This document shows, piece by piece, positions 27,825 through 39,100 of a stretch of 64,000 nucleotides of DNA. The DNA is from an uncultured Bacteroidales bacterium. Lineage in GTDB: Bacteria; Bacteroidota; Bacteroidia; Bacteroidales; CAIWKO01. Every line of letters starts with the position of its first letter. Positions within the stretch are counted from its first letter, which is position 1. The notes under the pieces were generated by a model. It searched no databases. It saw nothing but the letters and a program-made list of their open reading frames with translations, and had not been told where the DNA came from. The stretch is taken from NCBI GenBank assembly GCA_903913285.1, contig CAIWKO010000020.1, forward strand, positions 1 through 64,000, read 5' to 3'. A program made the translations under genes and the position numbers.

Positions 27825-29153
27825 TTATTTTCTTCCTTTTCCACCGCCACCTTTATGACCTCCGGCTTTTCCCTGTTTCATTCCGCCGCTTTTATGTCCC
27901 ATACCATTTCCGCCCATACCTTTGTTTACTCCGTTCGAATGTATTTGATTCCCTCCGCCATTTTTAGGTTTACTTTGCTGCATTTGTCCGCCGTTGTTTA
28001 GCTTGCTCTGATTGTTATTGTGTTCGATCTGGTTAGTGTTAGCGGGTTTATTCTGATAGTTGTTGTTGGGTTTTTTAGAATTATTGTTAGCGGGTTTGCT
28101 CTGATTGTTATAATTGTGTTGAATTTGGTTATTGGTGTTGTTAGTGGGTTTGTTCTGATAGTTATTGTTGGGTTTATTCTGATTGTTATAGTTGTGCTGG
28201 ATCTGGTTATTATTGTTTGGTTTTATCAGATTGTTGCCATTGTTGTTTGGCTTAACCTGATTTTGATTGTTGTTGCCTCCTTTGTTGCTGTTGTAATTAC
28301 CAAGATTATGATTCAGGCTATTGTTGTTAGGTTTGTTCTGTTGATTGTTTTGATTATAAAACTGATGATTGCGATGCTGATTGTATTCCTGATGAGCATT
28401 ATAATAATGGTTCGATACGTAGCTTGATGCACGGCGGTATGGAGTATAAAGGTTGTGAGCGTAAACTACTCTGTGTTCATAAACCGGGCGATACCCGTAA
28501 TAATAGTTCGAGCAGTAGTTATAATGTCTGTACCAGGGCATTGGTTGCCAGGGATTCCACCAAATTGGATAATAATCCCAATAATAGGGTGATTCGTAAA
28601 CATAATAATCAGGCATATACATGTAAGTGACGCACGGCCAGAACCAAACATTAACAAAGAAGAAATTCAAATTTTGCAGTTTCCCGCTGGGTCCGCTTCC
28701 GTCTGTTTTGCCTGCCGAAGGATCAACAGGTTCAACATAAGTGCTGTCGCCATAAAGTTCTTCATCGCCTACAATTTGTAACATGGCCGATTCGTTGCCT
28801 TGTTTTTCAATTTCGATAACAGCAACATCCTGCGATTCGGTTTTGCTTATAGCAACCTGAAGAACTATTGCATGAGCGCCGTCTTTCATTTTATCGATAA
28901 CACGTACGTAGTCGGTTTTGCCATCGCCATTCAGGTCGAGGTTGTTTACATAATTATCAGCGGTGTTGAGTTTCTTTTCCAAATCAGCAGGTGATTTCGA
29001 TTGTTTAAACATTTCGAGGGCACCCTGCAAACTGAAATTATCGCCGGGTAATCCGGTGCTGTCCGACTGAGTTGTTGTTGATGTTTGCTGAGCAAACAAT
29101 GTTCCTACTGACAGAAGTAGGCAAACAATGATCAATACACTATATTTTTTCAT
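27825..29153 (-). CDS. Exported protein with aromatic region and Asn/Gln-rich tail
   Basis: A 442-residue protein with a Sec signal peptide (cleavage near LFAQ-Q). Residues about 60-140 form a compact domain with LDLNGDGKTDYVRV, an EF-hand-like or FG-GAP-like calcium loop. A Trp/Tyr/Pro-rich stretch follows (about 170-240; PYYWDYYPIWWNPWQPMPWY). About 150 residues of N, Q, K and P repeats come next (NKPNNN, QIQHNYNNQ) and a Gly/Lys-rich end. I recognise similar low-complexity exported proteins in Bacteroidota but no function. Terminator at 27757; candidate -7 box TAGTTTTG at 29205-29198. Confidence 0.75.
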   Translation of the reverse strand: MKKYSVLIIVCLLLSVGTLFAQQTSTTTQSDSTGLPGDNFSLQGALEMFKQSKSPADLEKKLNTADNYVNNLDLNGDGKTDYVRVIDKMKDGAHAIVLQVAISKTESQDVAVIEIEKQGNESAMLQIVGDEELYGDSTYVEPVDPSAGKTDGSGPSGKLQNLNFFFVNVWFWPCVTYMYMPDYYVYESPYYWDYYPIWWNPWQPMPWYRHYNYCSNYYYGYRPVYEHRVVYAHNLYTPYRRASSYVSNHYYNAHQEYNQHRNHQFYNQNNQQNKPNNNSLNHNLGNYNSNKGGNNNQNQVKPNNNGNNLIKPNNNNQIQHNYNNQNKPNNNYQNKPTNNTNNQIQHNYNNQSKPANNNSKKPNNNYQNKPANTNQIEHNNNQSKLNNGGQMQQSKPKNGGGNQIHSNGVNKGMGGNGMGHKSGGMKQGKAGGHKGGGGKGRK

Positions 29154-29326
29154 GACTTTAAGGTTTTAATATGGTTACTCTTTATTACCGGTCTGCACAA
29201 AACTAAGTGAAAATCGGGTTGTGATTTAATATTTGATAAACATATTTTCAAATAACACTGACGAATGCCGTTAATGCAAAAAGTTTACCAAACTTTTTAA
29301 AAATGAAATTTAAATGAAATAAAATT

Positions 29327-32300
29327 TTATTTCCAGCAGGAGAGAAGGGGTGTGTGTGTTTCGGCTCCGAAGCTATTTGCTTCAATTAAATCAAATTGCT
29401 TATGAAATTTCAGATAGCAATCGAATTGAATGGCTCCGCTTTGATCGGCTTTAAAATTGGTGAACCAATAATTGTTGAGTATGTATAAAAACAATGTAGA
29501 AGAAGGAGGTTGTGAATCTTTCCAGGCTTTGTAGCCCTGATTAGTGGGTTGTTCATTGGTCATACTTCCTATCTCGAACAAAGCACCCTGTGGGGAACTC
29601 ATTGTAACACCATAACCATCTCCACATACATCTATCCAACGTTGCACTGAATAAAAATCGTGATTAGCACCTGGGATCTGGCCTGTACCTGGAATATAAC
29701 AGGTGTCTGAAATTCCTATTCGATTTACAGAATTTGTTATATTGAACGGAAATGCAATATGCATGGCCTCTTTTTCTCGCACTGCTTTCTTATCGAAACA
29801 GATGTTTAGCTCAATGTAGTTCAGGTATTCAAACAGATTAATGTAATACGTAAGGGATATAGAACCTTCAAGTTCACAATCAATTCGGATAGTAGTTTTA
29901 ATAATTCCCCTGTCTGTAATTTTAATGCTCTTTACTTTCGTCGTGCTGAGTAATGCCGGGTTTAAACCTTTTACATACAGCATTTGTCCCAAACCGGTAA
30001 ATGTCTTTGCATTAACAAATTCCTTCCTAAATTGGATAAAACTTTTAATGGCACCTGTGTTGCTGTCGATAGCATATCTGTGTTCAACAGCTTCGGCAAT
30101 TATACCTTCATTTGCATTTATAAGTCGATATGTTTTGTACCCATTAGCGGGTATGTTTTCGGCAACAAAGCACTGGTTGCCATCACTTAATGATTGCAAA
30201 TAAACGGTATTTCCATTTTCATCTACAAGCAAACTTTTTTCTTTTCCATCAGGTAATTTAATTTCTACATATCCGCTTCGTATATGATCGAGTGTGTTAT
30301 AAACTTCCAGTTTGCTAACATCCTTTGCAGGAGAGAGTAATACAGATTCAATTTTGCTGACATATTTTTGTGATGAATCAATAAAAGCTTTTTTGTAATT
30401 CCATTGATTAACGGCAAAAGCATCATCAGGCGATGAAATGCTGTTCCAAGCGCCCCAGGTATGTTCGTGAAACATTACGATGTTCTTGCGGGCTTCGTAG
30501 AACCATGATTGATCGACTTTTTTCTCAGGAAAGATAGCAGATAGTTTTTCCAATTGGCTTATATAATCACTCAACACCCTGGTTTCACCTTCTTCATATG
30601 CAGTTGAATATGCTCCGTCTTCCCAGTAGGGAGTGAAATCTCCTGCATAAACCGGTAATCTGTTCCCGTATTTTTGTTCGAACTTTTGCATCATATTATT
30701 TACCCCGGAGATGCATAATTTCGGTGAAATGTATTTTGAGTTCCAATTTTGGACAAATTCACTCAGATTTTTATCCACAGGTCCGTTATCAGATTTAATA
30801 GTATAACGAAGTTGTACCATATCGTAAGGATATTCGCTCGTATCCAATTCATTTAGGTAGGAAATCAGTTTGTCCTTAATCTTAACGGATAGATCACCGT
30901 CGGGTATCTGGTGAAAAGCACAATATCCTCTTCCGGCTGTCCAAACTAATATCTTTCCCTTGCCGGTGGTGGTTTTCCAATAAAATGGCTTATCACCCAA
31001 ATCACGTAAAGTAGAACCGATCCTGTCGCCGTTGTCCGGATGATTTTCATTATAATTCGGCCCGTTCGATAAATAGCGAAAGCCATTTTTATAAAGTGCA
31101 TCGGTAATGCTCCAGCTTAATCCGGGAATATCGGAAAGCATTGCTGATATCAATGGAATGTTGTATGTTTTCCGCAAATAAACAGCATATTCTGTAATCC
31201 AATTTAATTCTTCAGCGGAACAAAGACCTGTCATCACACCCACATAGAATCCGCTAAGAACAATACTTTTATTTTGTATAGCATCGATCAGACGTTTTAT
31301 GTTGTTCGAACCTGCGTTTTTTATGAAATATTCCACCGGCCATAGTGTTTCTTCGTTCCAAATAAAACGACTTCCTTCGGGATAATTATTGGTGCTGTCG
31401 ATCATGTCAAGAGCGTCAATCAGGTTTTTGTACTGTATTTTAATTACATCTTCCTGAACATGAGAATAGCCTATATCGTTGTGACTATGATGTATGATAT
31501 CAACTTCTCTACGGTGGACTGGCATTTGCATCAATTCATACTTATGAACAAATTCTTTTCCGATTTTTGTAACAATTGATAGGCGCGTAGGTATTATTAC
31601 AGTATCTATCGGAATCTCAAAATAATTATAGCCGATATTAACAGGAAAGTTTGTTGATTTATTATTAATGGTTATTTGAATTGTTTTCTCCTGCGGATAA
31701 ATGTGGTCTGCAGAAACCGCAAGCAGTTGTTTTATTCCGTTTACAGTCTTTACCAACAATGGTGTCGGTATGATCCTTAATTTTTCGGAATACGAATAAC
31801 GAAATACCATAAACCAATTGTTGCTGTTCTCATTATGCCCGCAAATTGAAAGTTCAAGGGGTTCGCCGGGTCTAAGTAAACTTTTTGGTACGCATAGATA
31901 CATGTTGCCAAAAACATCTTTATGAATGTCTGTCTTGGTAGCTTCAAACACCACTGCCACGGAATCTTTTCCAGAAAAACTCCAGTAAAATGGGGCTATT
32001 TTATTTATAGGAGTGATAAATGTCAGGTAAACCACACCGTTAATCTTTAAATCAAATTTGCTGTCTGTTGTACTTGTACCGCTTGAATGACCCGACAACC
32101 AATAAAAATAATAATACTTGTCATTGAGTTGCTTTGGAGCAGGTGCAGTCTTCCAGGTAATGATCTTTTTTCCGTCTGTACAGCGGGTTAATAAAGCATC
32201 CGTTGCAAATTGCGGGCTCGATGAATAGTATGGTAGTATTTCGCCTTCAACATTGGTTTCATATCCACTCAGTAAATTATGATTTCCGAACCATGGCATT

Positions 32301-32383
32301 GATTGCTGACTAAAAGCATGTACACTGATAAATATTAATATACAAAATGCTGTTTGTGATTTAATCAGATTTGATACCCGCAT
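29327..32383 (-). CDS. Glycoside hydrolase family 38 (alpha-mannosidase-like), exported
   Basis: A 1,018-residue protein with a signal peptide ending near HAFSQ-Q. The GH38 catalytic region starts with a zinc-site motif HHSHNDIGYSH, continues through RFIWNEETLWPVEYF and ISAMLSDIPGLSWS, where the Asp fits the nucleophile. It includes FHEHTWGAWN, the later zinc His. An all-beta C-terminal part follows. Family members cleave alpha-mannosides from glycans, so this may process glycans in the periplasm or at the surface; the substrate is not readable. It is 40 bases behind the dihydroorotate-dehydrogenase-like gene and may be the last gene of a truA operon. Confidence 0.85.
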   Translation of the reverse strand: MRVSNLIKSQTAFCILIFISVHAFSQQSMPWFGNHNLLSGYETNVEGEILPYYSSSPQFATDALLTRCTDGKKIITWKTAPAPKQLNDKYYYFYWLSGHSSGTSTTDSKFDLKINGVVYLTFITPINKIAPFYWSFSGKDSVAVVFEATKTDIHKDVFGNMYLCVPKSLLRPGEPLELSICGHNENSNNWFMVFRYSYSEKLRIIPTPLLVKTVNGIKQLLAVSADHIYPQEKTIQITINNKSTNFPVNIGYNYFEIPIDTVIIPTRLSIVTKIGKEFVHKYELMQMPVHRREVDIIHHSHNDIGYSHVQEDVIKIQYKNLIDALDMIDSTNNYPEGSRFIWNEETLWPVEYFIKNAGSNNIKRLIDAIQNKSIVLSGFYVGVMTGLCSAEELNWITEYAVYLRKTYNIPLISAMLSDIPGLSWSITDALYKNGFRYLSNGPNYNENHPDNGDRIGSTLRDLGDKPFYWKTTTGKGKILVWTAGRGYCAFHQIPDGDLSVKIKDKLISYLNELDTSEYPYDMVQLRYTIKSDNGPVDKNLSEFVQNWNSKYISPKLCISGVNNMMQKFEQKYGNRLPVYAGDFTPYWEDGAYSTAYEEGETRVLSDYISQLEKLSAIFPEKKVDQSWFYEARKNIVMFHEHTWGAWNSISSPDDAFAVNQWNYKKAFIDSSQKYVSKIESVLLSPAKDVSKLEVYNTLDHIRSGYVEIKLPDGKEKSLLVDENGNTVYLQSLSDGNQCFVAENIPANGYKTYRLINANEGIIAEAVEHRYAIDSNTGAIKSFIQFRKEFVNAKTFTGLGQMLYVKGLNPALLSTTKVKSIKITDRGIIKTTIRIDCELEGSISLTYYINLFEYLNYIELNICFDKKAVREKEAMHIAFPFNITNSVNRIGISDTCYIPGTGQIPGANHDFYSVQRWIDVCGDGYGVTMSSPQGALFEIGSMTNEQPTNQGYKAWKDSQPPSSTLFLYILNNYWFTNFKADQSGAIQFDCYLKFHKQFDLIEANSFGAETHTPLLSCWK

Positions 32384-32422
32384 GGAGTCAGATTGGGTTA
32401 TTAATTAGATTATTTGATAGCG

Positions 32423-33457
32423 CTAAATTTTTGAATACAATTTCATGAACTGAACCCTTTCAAATGAAGCAGGATTCTTAACACTCAGTTGATTCATTTT
32501 TCCTTTGAAATCGGATATTTTAGTAAACCCTTTTGCTTCCATCCAGGTTTTAATACCATTCAAAATTTCAGCAATTGAATCAAAGCCTTTTTCATAAAGC
32601 ACAGAAGCAATTTGGATAGCATCGGCGCCTGCCAAAAGTTGTTTTACAGCAGCTCTGTATTCATGAACGCCTGTTGCAGCTGCCAGATCGCATCCAAGTC
32701 TGCCGGAAAGAATAGCCAACCAACGCAGAGTGTGGGCATAATCATGTTTTGAACTGAAAATATTTGAAGTTGTTATTTCAAATTTATCAATATTGAAATC
32801 GGGCGTGAAGGGTCGGTTAAAGAGAACTAATGCTTTTATACCTGAATTTGAGAGTTCATTTATGGTTTTTGAAAGCCCTGAAAAATAATAGCCTAATTTT
32901 AATGCAATAGGAATATTGACTTGTTTTTTAACAGCTTCAATAATTTCAAAATACTTTTTCTCCAGTTCAATTCCATCCATATCGATTTGTGAAGGCAATA
33001 GATAAATGTTCAGTTCAATGGCATCGGCACCTGATTCTTCGATACGATGTGCAAAATAGTGCCAGTTTTGAGCAGACACACAATTGATGCTTGCAATAAT
33101 TGGAATTTTCAAGGTTTTTTTAGCTTCTGTAATCAGGTTCAGATAATCGAATAGAGTTTGTTCCTGAGCATAATCGCGCACATATTCATAAGCCTCATCA
33201 TATTGATAGCTTTTTTGCTTTATAATATTATCGAATGAAGTAGAAAATGTCTGCATTTTATCAGTATCATTTTTTTGAATGAACTTTTCAGTATCCGCTA
33301 TTATTTGTTCTTCAAAAATAGATTTCAGAACAATAGCTCCTATACCTTTTTCCTCCAATTGTTTTAAATGGGAAATGTCATTGGTTAAGCCTGAACTTGC
33401 TGCGATGAGTGGGTTTTTAAGGGTCAGACCCATGTAGTTTGTAGTTAAGTCGGTCAT
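32423..33457 (-). CDS. Dihydroorotate dehydrogenase-like FMN oxidoreductase
   Basis: A 344-residue TIM-barrel protein starting TTNYMGLTLKNPLIAASSGL, typical of dihydroorotate dehydrogenase-like proteins. Further signatures are AIVLKSIFEEQI, IPIIASINC, ADAIELNIY, PIALKLGYY and GADAIQIASVLY, the last near the FMN phosphate site. This subgroup is common in Bacteroidota and distinct from the true PyrD. It may act on another substrate, and the true reaction is unknown. Neighbours truA (52 bases upstream) and the GH38 enzyme give no pathway hint. Confidence 0.85.
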   Translation of the reverse strand: MTDLTTNYMGLTLKNPLIAASSGLTNDISHLKQLEEKGIGAIVLKSIFEEQIIADTEKFIQKNDTDKMQTFSTSFDNIIKQKSYQYDEAYEYVRDYAQEQTLFDYLNLITEAKKTLKIPIIASINCVSAQNWHYFAHRIEESGADAIELNIYLLPSQIDMDGIELEKKYFEIIEAVKKQVNIPIALKLGYYFSGLSKTINELSNSGIKALVLFNRPFTPDFNIDKFEITTSNIFSSKHDYAHTLRWLAILSGRLGCDLAAATGVHEYRAAVKQLLAGADAIQIASVLYEKGFDSIAEILNGIKTWMEAKGFTKISDFKGKMNQLSVKNPASFERVQFMKLYSKI

Positions 33458-33508
33458 AGTTTGGTTTCTTTAGTTATTATTTATAGTTCCACCTTATTAA
33501 ATATCAGA

Positions 33509-34264
33509 TTATTCTATCTTCATATTTTCGGGATATATTACCTTATCTAAAAAAAGACCTTTTGCAGGAACAGATACTCCCGCATCAGAACGGTTTCCAT
33601 TCAGAATAATTTTCCTGAGGTCATGAATGTCGATTTTTTTTAAACCTATTTCTATCATGGTGCCAACTATAGCACGAACCATATTACGAAGAAAACGGTT
33701 GGCACTTATAGTAAATATCAAAACATCATGGTCCTTTGTCCATAAGGCCTCACTGATTTCACATACAAAATTATTGACTTGTGTATTGGATTTTGAAAAA
33801 CAGGCAAAATATTTAAATTCCATCAATGCCAGGCAAGCCTCATTCATTAGTTCAAGATCAAGATTCGGACTGTAATGATATTCAAATCCCCGATTAAAAG
33901 GAATCCTTTTTGGGTTGATATAATATTTGTAGGTCCTTTTTATTGCTGAAAACCTTGCATGATAGTCATTGTTTACCTTTTGAATATTTATAATAGAGAT
34001 GTCGGGAGGAAGAAGTGCATTAATATGATAAACAGAATATTCAATGCCTTGCATTTCTTTTTCAAGATCGACATGAGCGTAATATTCGCGGGCGTGAACA
34101 CCTGTATCAGTTCTGCCACAACCGCAAATCTCAATGGGTTGCTTTAAAATTATTTCTAAAGTTTTTTGTAATATTTCCTGTACGCTAAGCGCATTATTTT
34201 GAATTTGCCAACCATGGTATGCAGTTCCGTCATAGGCAAGTTTTACAAAAAATCTGGCTGGCAT
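33509..34264 (-). CDS. truA: tRNA pseudouridine(38-40) synthase TruA
   Basis: A 251-residue protein with the TruA signature GCGRTDTGVHARE; Asp53 is the catalytic residue. It also has KLAYDGTAYHGWQ at the N-terminus, the RTYKYYI region and FLRNMVRAIVGTM near the C-terminus. It isomerises uridines 38-40 in the anticodon stem of many tRNAs. Transcription diverges from the LutA-like gene at 34350. A -7 box TAATTTTG on the minus strand lies at 34295-34288. Confidence 0.95.
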   Translation of the reverse strand: MPARFFVKLAYDGTAYHGWQIQNNALSVQEILQKTLEIILKQPIEICGCGRTDTGVHAREYYAHVDLEKEMQGIEYSVYHINALLPPDISIINIQKVNNDYHARFSAIKRTYKYYINPKRIPFNRGFEYHYSPNLDLELMNEACLALMEFKYFACFSKSNTQVNNFVCEISEALWTKDHDVLIFTISANRFLRNMVRAIVGTMIEIGLKKIDIHDLRKIILNGNRSDAGVSVPAKGLFLDKVIYPENMKIE

Positions 34265-34287
34265 AAATAAAAATTATAAATTCTCAT

Positions 34288-34325
34288 CAAAATTACTAAA
34301 AACTTTAATTTTATATTTACATTTG
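34288..34325. promoter_or_regulatory. Divergent promoters of truA and the LutA-like gene
   Basis: TAATTTTG on the minus strand (34295-34288) faces truA and TACATTTG on the plus strand (34318-34325) faces the gene at 34350. The two -7 boxes are only 22 bases apart, so the two promoters overlap and could compete for RNA polymerase. Confidence 0.55.
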
Positions 34326-34349
34326 TTTTTTAATGGCTAAATTACAGAA

Positions 34350-35069
34350 ATGATTGTAGACTTATTTATCCCATGCTTTGTCGATCAGGTATATCCCCAG
34401 ATCGGAATGAATATGGTGAAAATACTGGAAAAACTTGATGTGAGTGTTAATTACAATACTGAGCAAACCTGTTGTGGTCAAATGGCTTTCAACAGTGGTT
34501 TCTGGAACGAAGCCAAAGCAATGGGAGAGAAATTTATTCATGATTTTTCAAATAACAGGATGATTGTTGCTCCTTCAGCTTCTTGTGTCGGAATGGTTCG
34601 CAATTATTACCCTGAATTATTTAATAATACATCTCTGCATAACCAGTTCAAACAAATACAAAAGAATATCTACGAGTTTACGGATTTTTTAGTCAATGTT
34701 ATGAATGTTACTGAACTGGGCGCAGAATTTGAATCGGTTATTACCTATCATGACGCCTGTGCAGCATTGAGAGAATATGGAATAAAAGAACAACCACGTA
34801 AATTATTAAATAATGTAAAGGGGTTGAAACTCATTGAAATGATTGGAAATGATGTATGCTGTGGATTTGGAGGTACATTTTCAGTAAAATTTGAACAAAT
34901 TTCGACTGCAATGGGTGAACAAAAAGTTCAGAATGCTATTGAAACAGGGGCCGAATATATTGTTTCTACTGAGGCATCATGTCTTATGCATTTAGAAGGG
35001 TACATAAATAAACAAAAATTGCCAATAAAAACAATGCATATTGTAGATATTTTGGCTTCAGGTTTGTAA
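34350..35069 (+). CDS. LutA/YkgE-like (Fe-S)-binding protein
   Basis: A 239-residue protein with two cysteine-rich CCG domains: TCCGQMAFNSGFWNEA and PSASCVGMVRNYYPE in the first half, HDACAALREYG, VCCGFGGTFSVKF and TEASCLMHLEGY in the second. This is the layout of LutA, the Fe-S subunit of the LutABC lactate oxidation complex. lutB and lutC are not adjacent in this window, so the partner may be elsewhere and the substrate is uncertain. Confidence 0.88.
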   Translation: MIVDLFIPCFVDQVYPQIGMNMVKILEKLDVSVNYNTEQTCCGQMAFNSGFWNEAKAMGEKFIHDFSNNRMIVAPSASCVGMVRNYYPELFNNTSLHNQFKQIQKNIYEFTDFLVNVMNVTELGAEFESVITYHDACAALREYGIKEQPRKLLNNVKGLKLIEMIGNDVCCGFGGTFSVKFEQISTAMGEQKVQNAIETGAEYIVSTEASCLMHLEGYINKQKLPIKTMHIVDILASGL

Positions 35070-35189
35070 AAGAACAAAATATTTCTAATTTTTTTCAAGT
35101 GGAATAGTAATAGATGATTGGATGCAGTATAAAACTCGTTAATTAATTTCACATAATAATTTGTAGGATTGTTTGTTGCGTTTTTTATT

Positions 35190-35221
35190 TTGTTTTTTTA
35201 AATAAAAAAATAGTATTTTTG
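35190..35221 (+). promoter_or_regulatory. Promoter of the single-domain response regulator
   Basis: -33 TTG (35190-35192, in TTTTG) and -7 TATTTTTG (35214-35221) with a 21-nt spacer fit the Bacteroidota consensus. The leader to ATG 35288 would be about 60 nt. Confidence 0.6.
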
Positions 35222-35287
35222 CACTGAAAAAATCTTTATGAATTTATTAAATAAGTAGAGGTTGTTCAAAATATTATTTTATTGTAT

Positions 35288-35719
35288 ATGGAAAACAAAC
35301 TTATAGTGATAGTTGAAGATAATCCTGACGATAGAGAATTAATAATTAGAGCTTTTAAAAAGAATTCTATTGGATCTAGGCTTATAGTTCTTAATGATGG
35401 TGTGGAAGCACTTCAATATTTAAATTGTGAAGCAGCTTATAAAGATCGGGATGTTAAAGAATTGCCTAATTTGATAATATTAGATATTAAGCTTCCCAAA
35501 ATTGACGGTAAAGAAGTGCTAAAATCATACCGAGCTAATACACATTTTAAAAATATTCCAATAGTAATATTATCTTCTTCCAGCGAAAAAAAGGATATTT
35601 TTGATACTTATTCATTAGGAGCGAATAGTTACGTAAAAAAAAATATCGATTTCAGCCGTTTTCTGGATATTATCAATACTACCTATAAGTATTGGATAGA
35701 AATAAATGAATCTTTATAA
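35288..35719 (+). CDS. Single-domain (Rcp1-like) response regulator
   Basis: 143 residues from the ATG at 35288 (the frame extends two codons to a TTG). It is only a receiver: VEDNPDDRELI acidic site, Asp66 in LIILDIKLPKIDG, the switch serine in VILSSSSEKKD, and a late Lys in YVKKNID. No output domain. Rcp1-like regulators commonly serve PAS or phytochrome-type histidine kinases like those at 8030-26148, so one of those may be its partner (inference). Confidence 0.9.
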   Translation: MENKLIVIVEDNPDDRELIIRAFKKNSIGSRLIVLNDGVEALQYLNCEAAYKDRDVKELPNLIILDIKLPKIDGKEVLKSYRANTHFKNIPIVILSSSSEKKDIFDTYSLGANSYVKKNIDFSRFLDIINTTYKYWIEINESL

Positions 35720-36195
35720 ATAGGATTCTTATTTTTTATTTTCAATAGACCTTCCAGTAGACTTGAATTTTTTCAATTTTTTTTTTTCAATATTTTTAAC
35801 ATGCTGTGTGACATATCATGCAATTGTCATTACTTATTAATTAATCATAAATATTTCTTGCCAGTTTTCAGCACTATTAAATTCTGAAATACTCGTTTCT
35901 TAGTATTTTGAGGATAAATTCCTTCTATCTTTTCGTCTAATAAAAGATATGTAGTTCATTTTAAAATCTTTTTATAATTCGTTACATAATTATTTGTGAT
36001 TTTTTTTCATGAATTTAATTAATGGAGTATAGTTTATTTAATATGTTTTAAGCAGGTAAAAAAACCTAATTAATTGATTCGCATTTTGCTAATAAATTCA
36101 AGGCTTTTACCTCTTGCATCTCCCTGCCTGAATTATAGATATTTGTAAAAAAAATATTGGAAATCATTTTCCATGTCAATTAATTAAAAAATAAA
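35720..36195. other. 476-base intergenic region, AT-rich
   Basis: No ORF of note. A weak hairpin AAATACT/AGTATTT lies near 35887-35910 and there are several T runs. I found no TAnnTTTG box close to the ATG at 36196. Confidence 0.5.
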
Positions 36196-39100
36196 ATGAA
36201 ATACATACATATTCAGTTAGTTAGAATCTTTAAAATAAAAAGTACTATTTCGAAATTTTTATTTTTATTCTTACTGTTTTGCAATATTCAAAATTATACC
36301 AAAGCTGATAATTATTATTGGGTTGGTGGTTCGGGAAATTGGTCTGACATTTCTCATTGGGTAACAACGTCAGGGGGGCAAACAAATCACTTGAAAGTAC
36401 CATCAGCATTTGATGATATTTTCTTTGATTCTAATTCATTTAATGCATCAGGACAATCAGTTATTGTTAATGCTGATAATTATAGCTGTAGAAATATTGA
36501 CTGGACAGGTGTAACAAATATTCCCGAATTTACTAATACAAATGGTTATAAATTTGCTATTTATGGATCATTAATATTAAATTCTGATATGAATTTTAAT
36601 TATAATGGTCAGATTGATTTCGAATCAACAAATTTAGGTAATACAATTTTAATGAATGGACAACAATTTCATGGAAATGTTTTTTTCTATGGAATTGGCG
36701 GAAGTTGGACTTTTTTAGATACATTTAACGCTGGTTCAAGTACAATTTATATGTGTAATGGGACATTAAACACAAATAATCATACAATAAACTGTGGACA
36801 ATTTTCCACTTATTATTCTACCGTTAAAACATTAAATCTTGGGTCATCAATAGTAAACACTATTTCAGGTATAAGTCTTAACGCTACTGGTCTTACACTA
36901 ATTCCAGGTTCATCAGTTATTAATGTTAGTTCAATAAATGGTAATGTTGCTTTGTCAGGTAGCATAATATTAAATAATGTAAATTTTACAAATATTAGTG
37001 GAACATCTACATTACAGACTAATTCTGGTGTTCCATCCTTTAACAATGTAACTTTTAATAATAATGCATTTATATCAGGTAATAATAGCTTCAATAATTT
37101 AACTTTTAAAGGTGACAATAATTGGTTGAAAGAAGGAAATACACAAACTATTATTAACTATTTAAATGCAAATGGAACGTGTGCAAATGCAAAAAACATA
37201 TTTTCAACAAGTGATACTGTTCAATCAAATATACTAAAAATAAATGGTTCAATAAATTTGGACTATATATTTCTAAAGAGTATTAAAGTTTCTGGTGGCG
37301 GAATTTTTAATGCAACAAATTCATGTGATATTGGAAATAATTCGGGATGGAATATTAGTAGTCCTGTATCACATAATTTATTTTGGGTTGGAGGAACTGG
37401 TAATTGGAATGATCCAAATCATTGGTCGTATACAAGTGGTGGTAGTGGGGGAGCGTGCACACCTTCTCCTTTTGATAATGTTTCTTTTGATGCGAACTCA
37501 TTTTTAATAGCTAATCAATCGGTTACAATTAATTGTTTAAATGCATTTTGTAAAAATATGATATGGACTGGTGTAATAAATTCACCTTCTTTGAGTGGAT
37601 CTTCATCCAATTGTCTATATATTTATGGATCATTGAAATTTGATCAAAATATGAGTATGGATTTTTCCGGATATACTTATTTCAAAGCTTCAACAATTAA
37701 TAATTCCATATTATCTTCATCTAAAATATTCAAAAATCATGTAATTTTTGATCGGTCAAATGGCGGGTGGATATTGTCGGATCAATTCAATGCCAATGGT
37801 TATACAATTTATTTAGTAAACGGTACTTTAAATCTAAACAATCAAAATGTAACATGTGCAGCATTTTATTCTGATTATTCAAATGTACGTCAATTATATC
37901 TTACAACTTCAATTATAAATGTTACTTCAAATAATTCAAGAGCGTGGACATTAAATAAATCGAATCTGTTTTTTAGTTCAGGAAGTTCGATTATTAATTT
38001 TACTACATCATTTGGTGGAATGTATAATACCGGAAACGATTCACTTAAATATAATAATGTTACTTTTCAACAAAATACTGGAAATGCATCGTTAGTAAGT
38101 AGTTCAGTTGTTGGAAAATTTAATAATGTCATTATTAATAGTGACGGATTAATATCAGGTAATAATGTATATAGTAATCTTACATTAGCCAAAAACTTTT
38201 ATCAATTAGGTTCAGGCAATACACAAACTATATATAATAATTTGACAATTAATGGATATTGTAATTCAAATCTTTATTTATATACAACAACTAATGGAAC
38301 ACAAGCTTATATTAAAAAATATAGTGGAAATATAACTTTAGATTTTGTTATATTAAAAGATATTCAAGTTATTGGGAGTGGCGTTTTTACTGCAAATAAT
38401 TCAGTTGATCTTGGAAATAATTCAGGATGGATTATGAATACTCATATTCCTTCAAATTTATATTGGGTGGGAGGAACTGGGAATTGGAACGATCCATTAC
38501 ATTGGTCATATACAAGTGGAGGAGTTAGTGGAGCTTGTATTCCTACGCCTATAGATAATGTTCTTTTTGATGGGAATTCTTATTCTTGTATAGGACAATA
38601 TACGAATGTTAATCAGTCAATTGCATTTTGTAATAACATTACTTGGTCTAATGTAAATTACAATCCCCAATTTAAGACCTCGTTAAATGGTATTTTAAAA
38701 ATATTTGGTTCGTTGGCTTTTTGTTCAGGCATGACTAATAATTATTCAGGACCAATAACTTTTGAATCAACAACATCAGGTAAAACAATTTTAATGGCTG
38801 GAAATAAATTTTTAAATGATATTTATTTTATTGGAATTAAAGGTGCTTGGATATTACAAGATAAATTAAGTTGTGAGCAGAATGTTTTTGTTAATAATGG
38901 AAGTTTATTAACAAATAATAAAGATATTACTGTATCTACATTTAACTCTTTATGTAACTCATATAGAACCATAGATTTTGGATACTCAAATATTAATATA
39001 GTCTCAAATTCTTCTTACGCATGGTCAATAAATGCTAATAATCTTAATTTAAATTTGAAAAACAGTATTTTAAAATTTTTAAGTGCAAATGGTGGAATGT

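Noticed and set aside
29316-29333. Perfect 18-bp palindrome at the end of the GH38 gene
   Set aside because: Made only of A/T apart from its outer bases and overlapping the stop codon; in such AT-rich sequence it may be chance.
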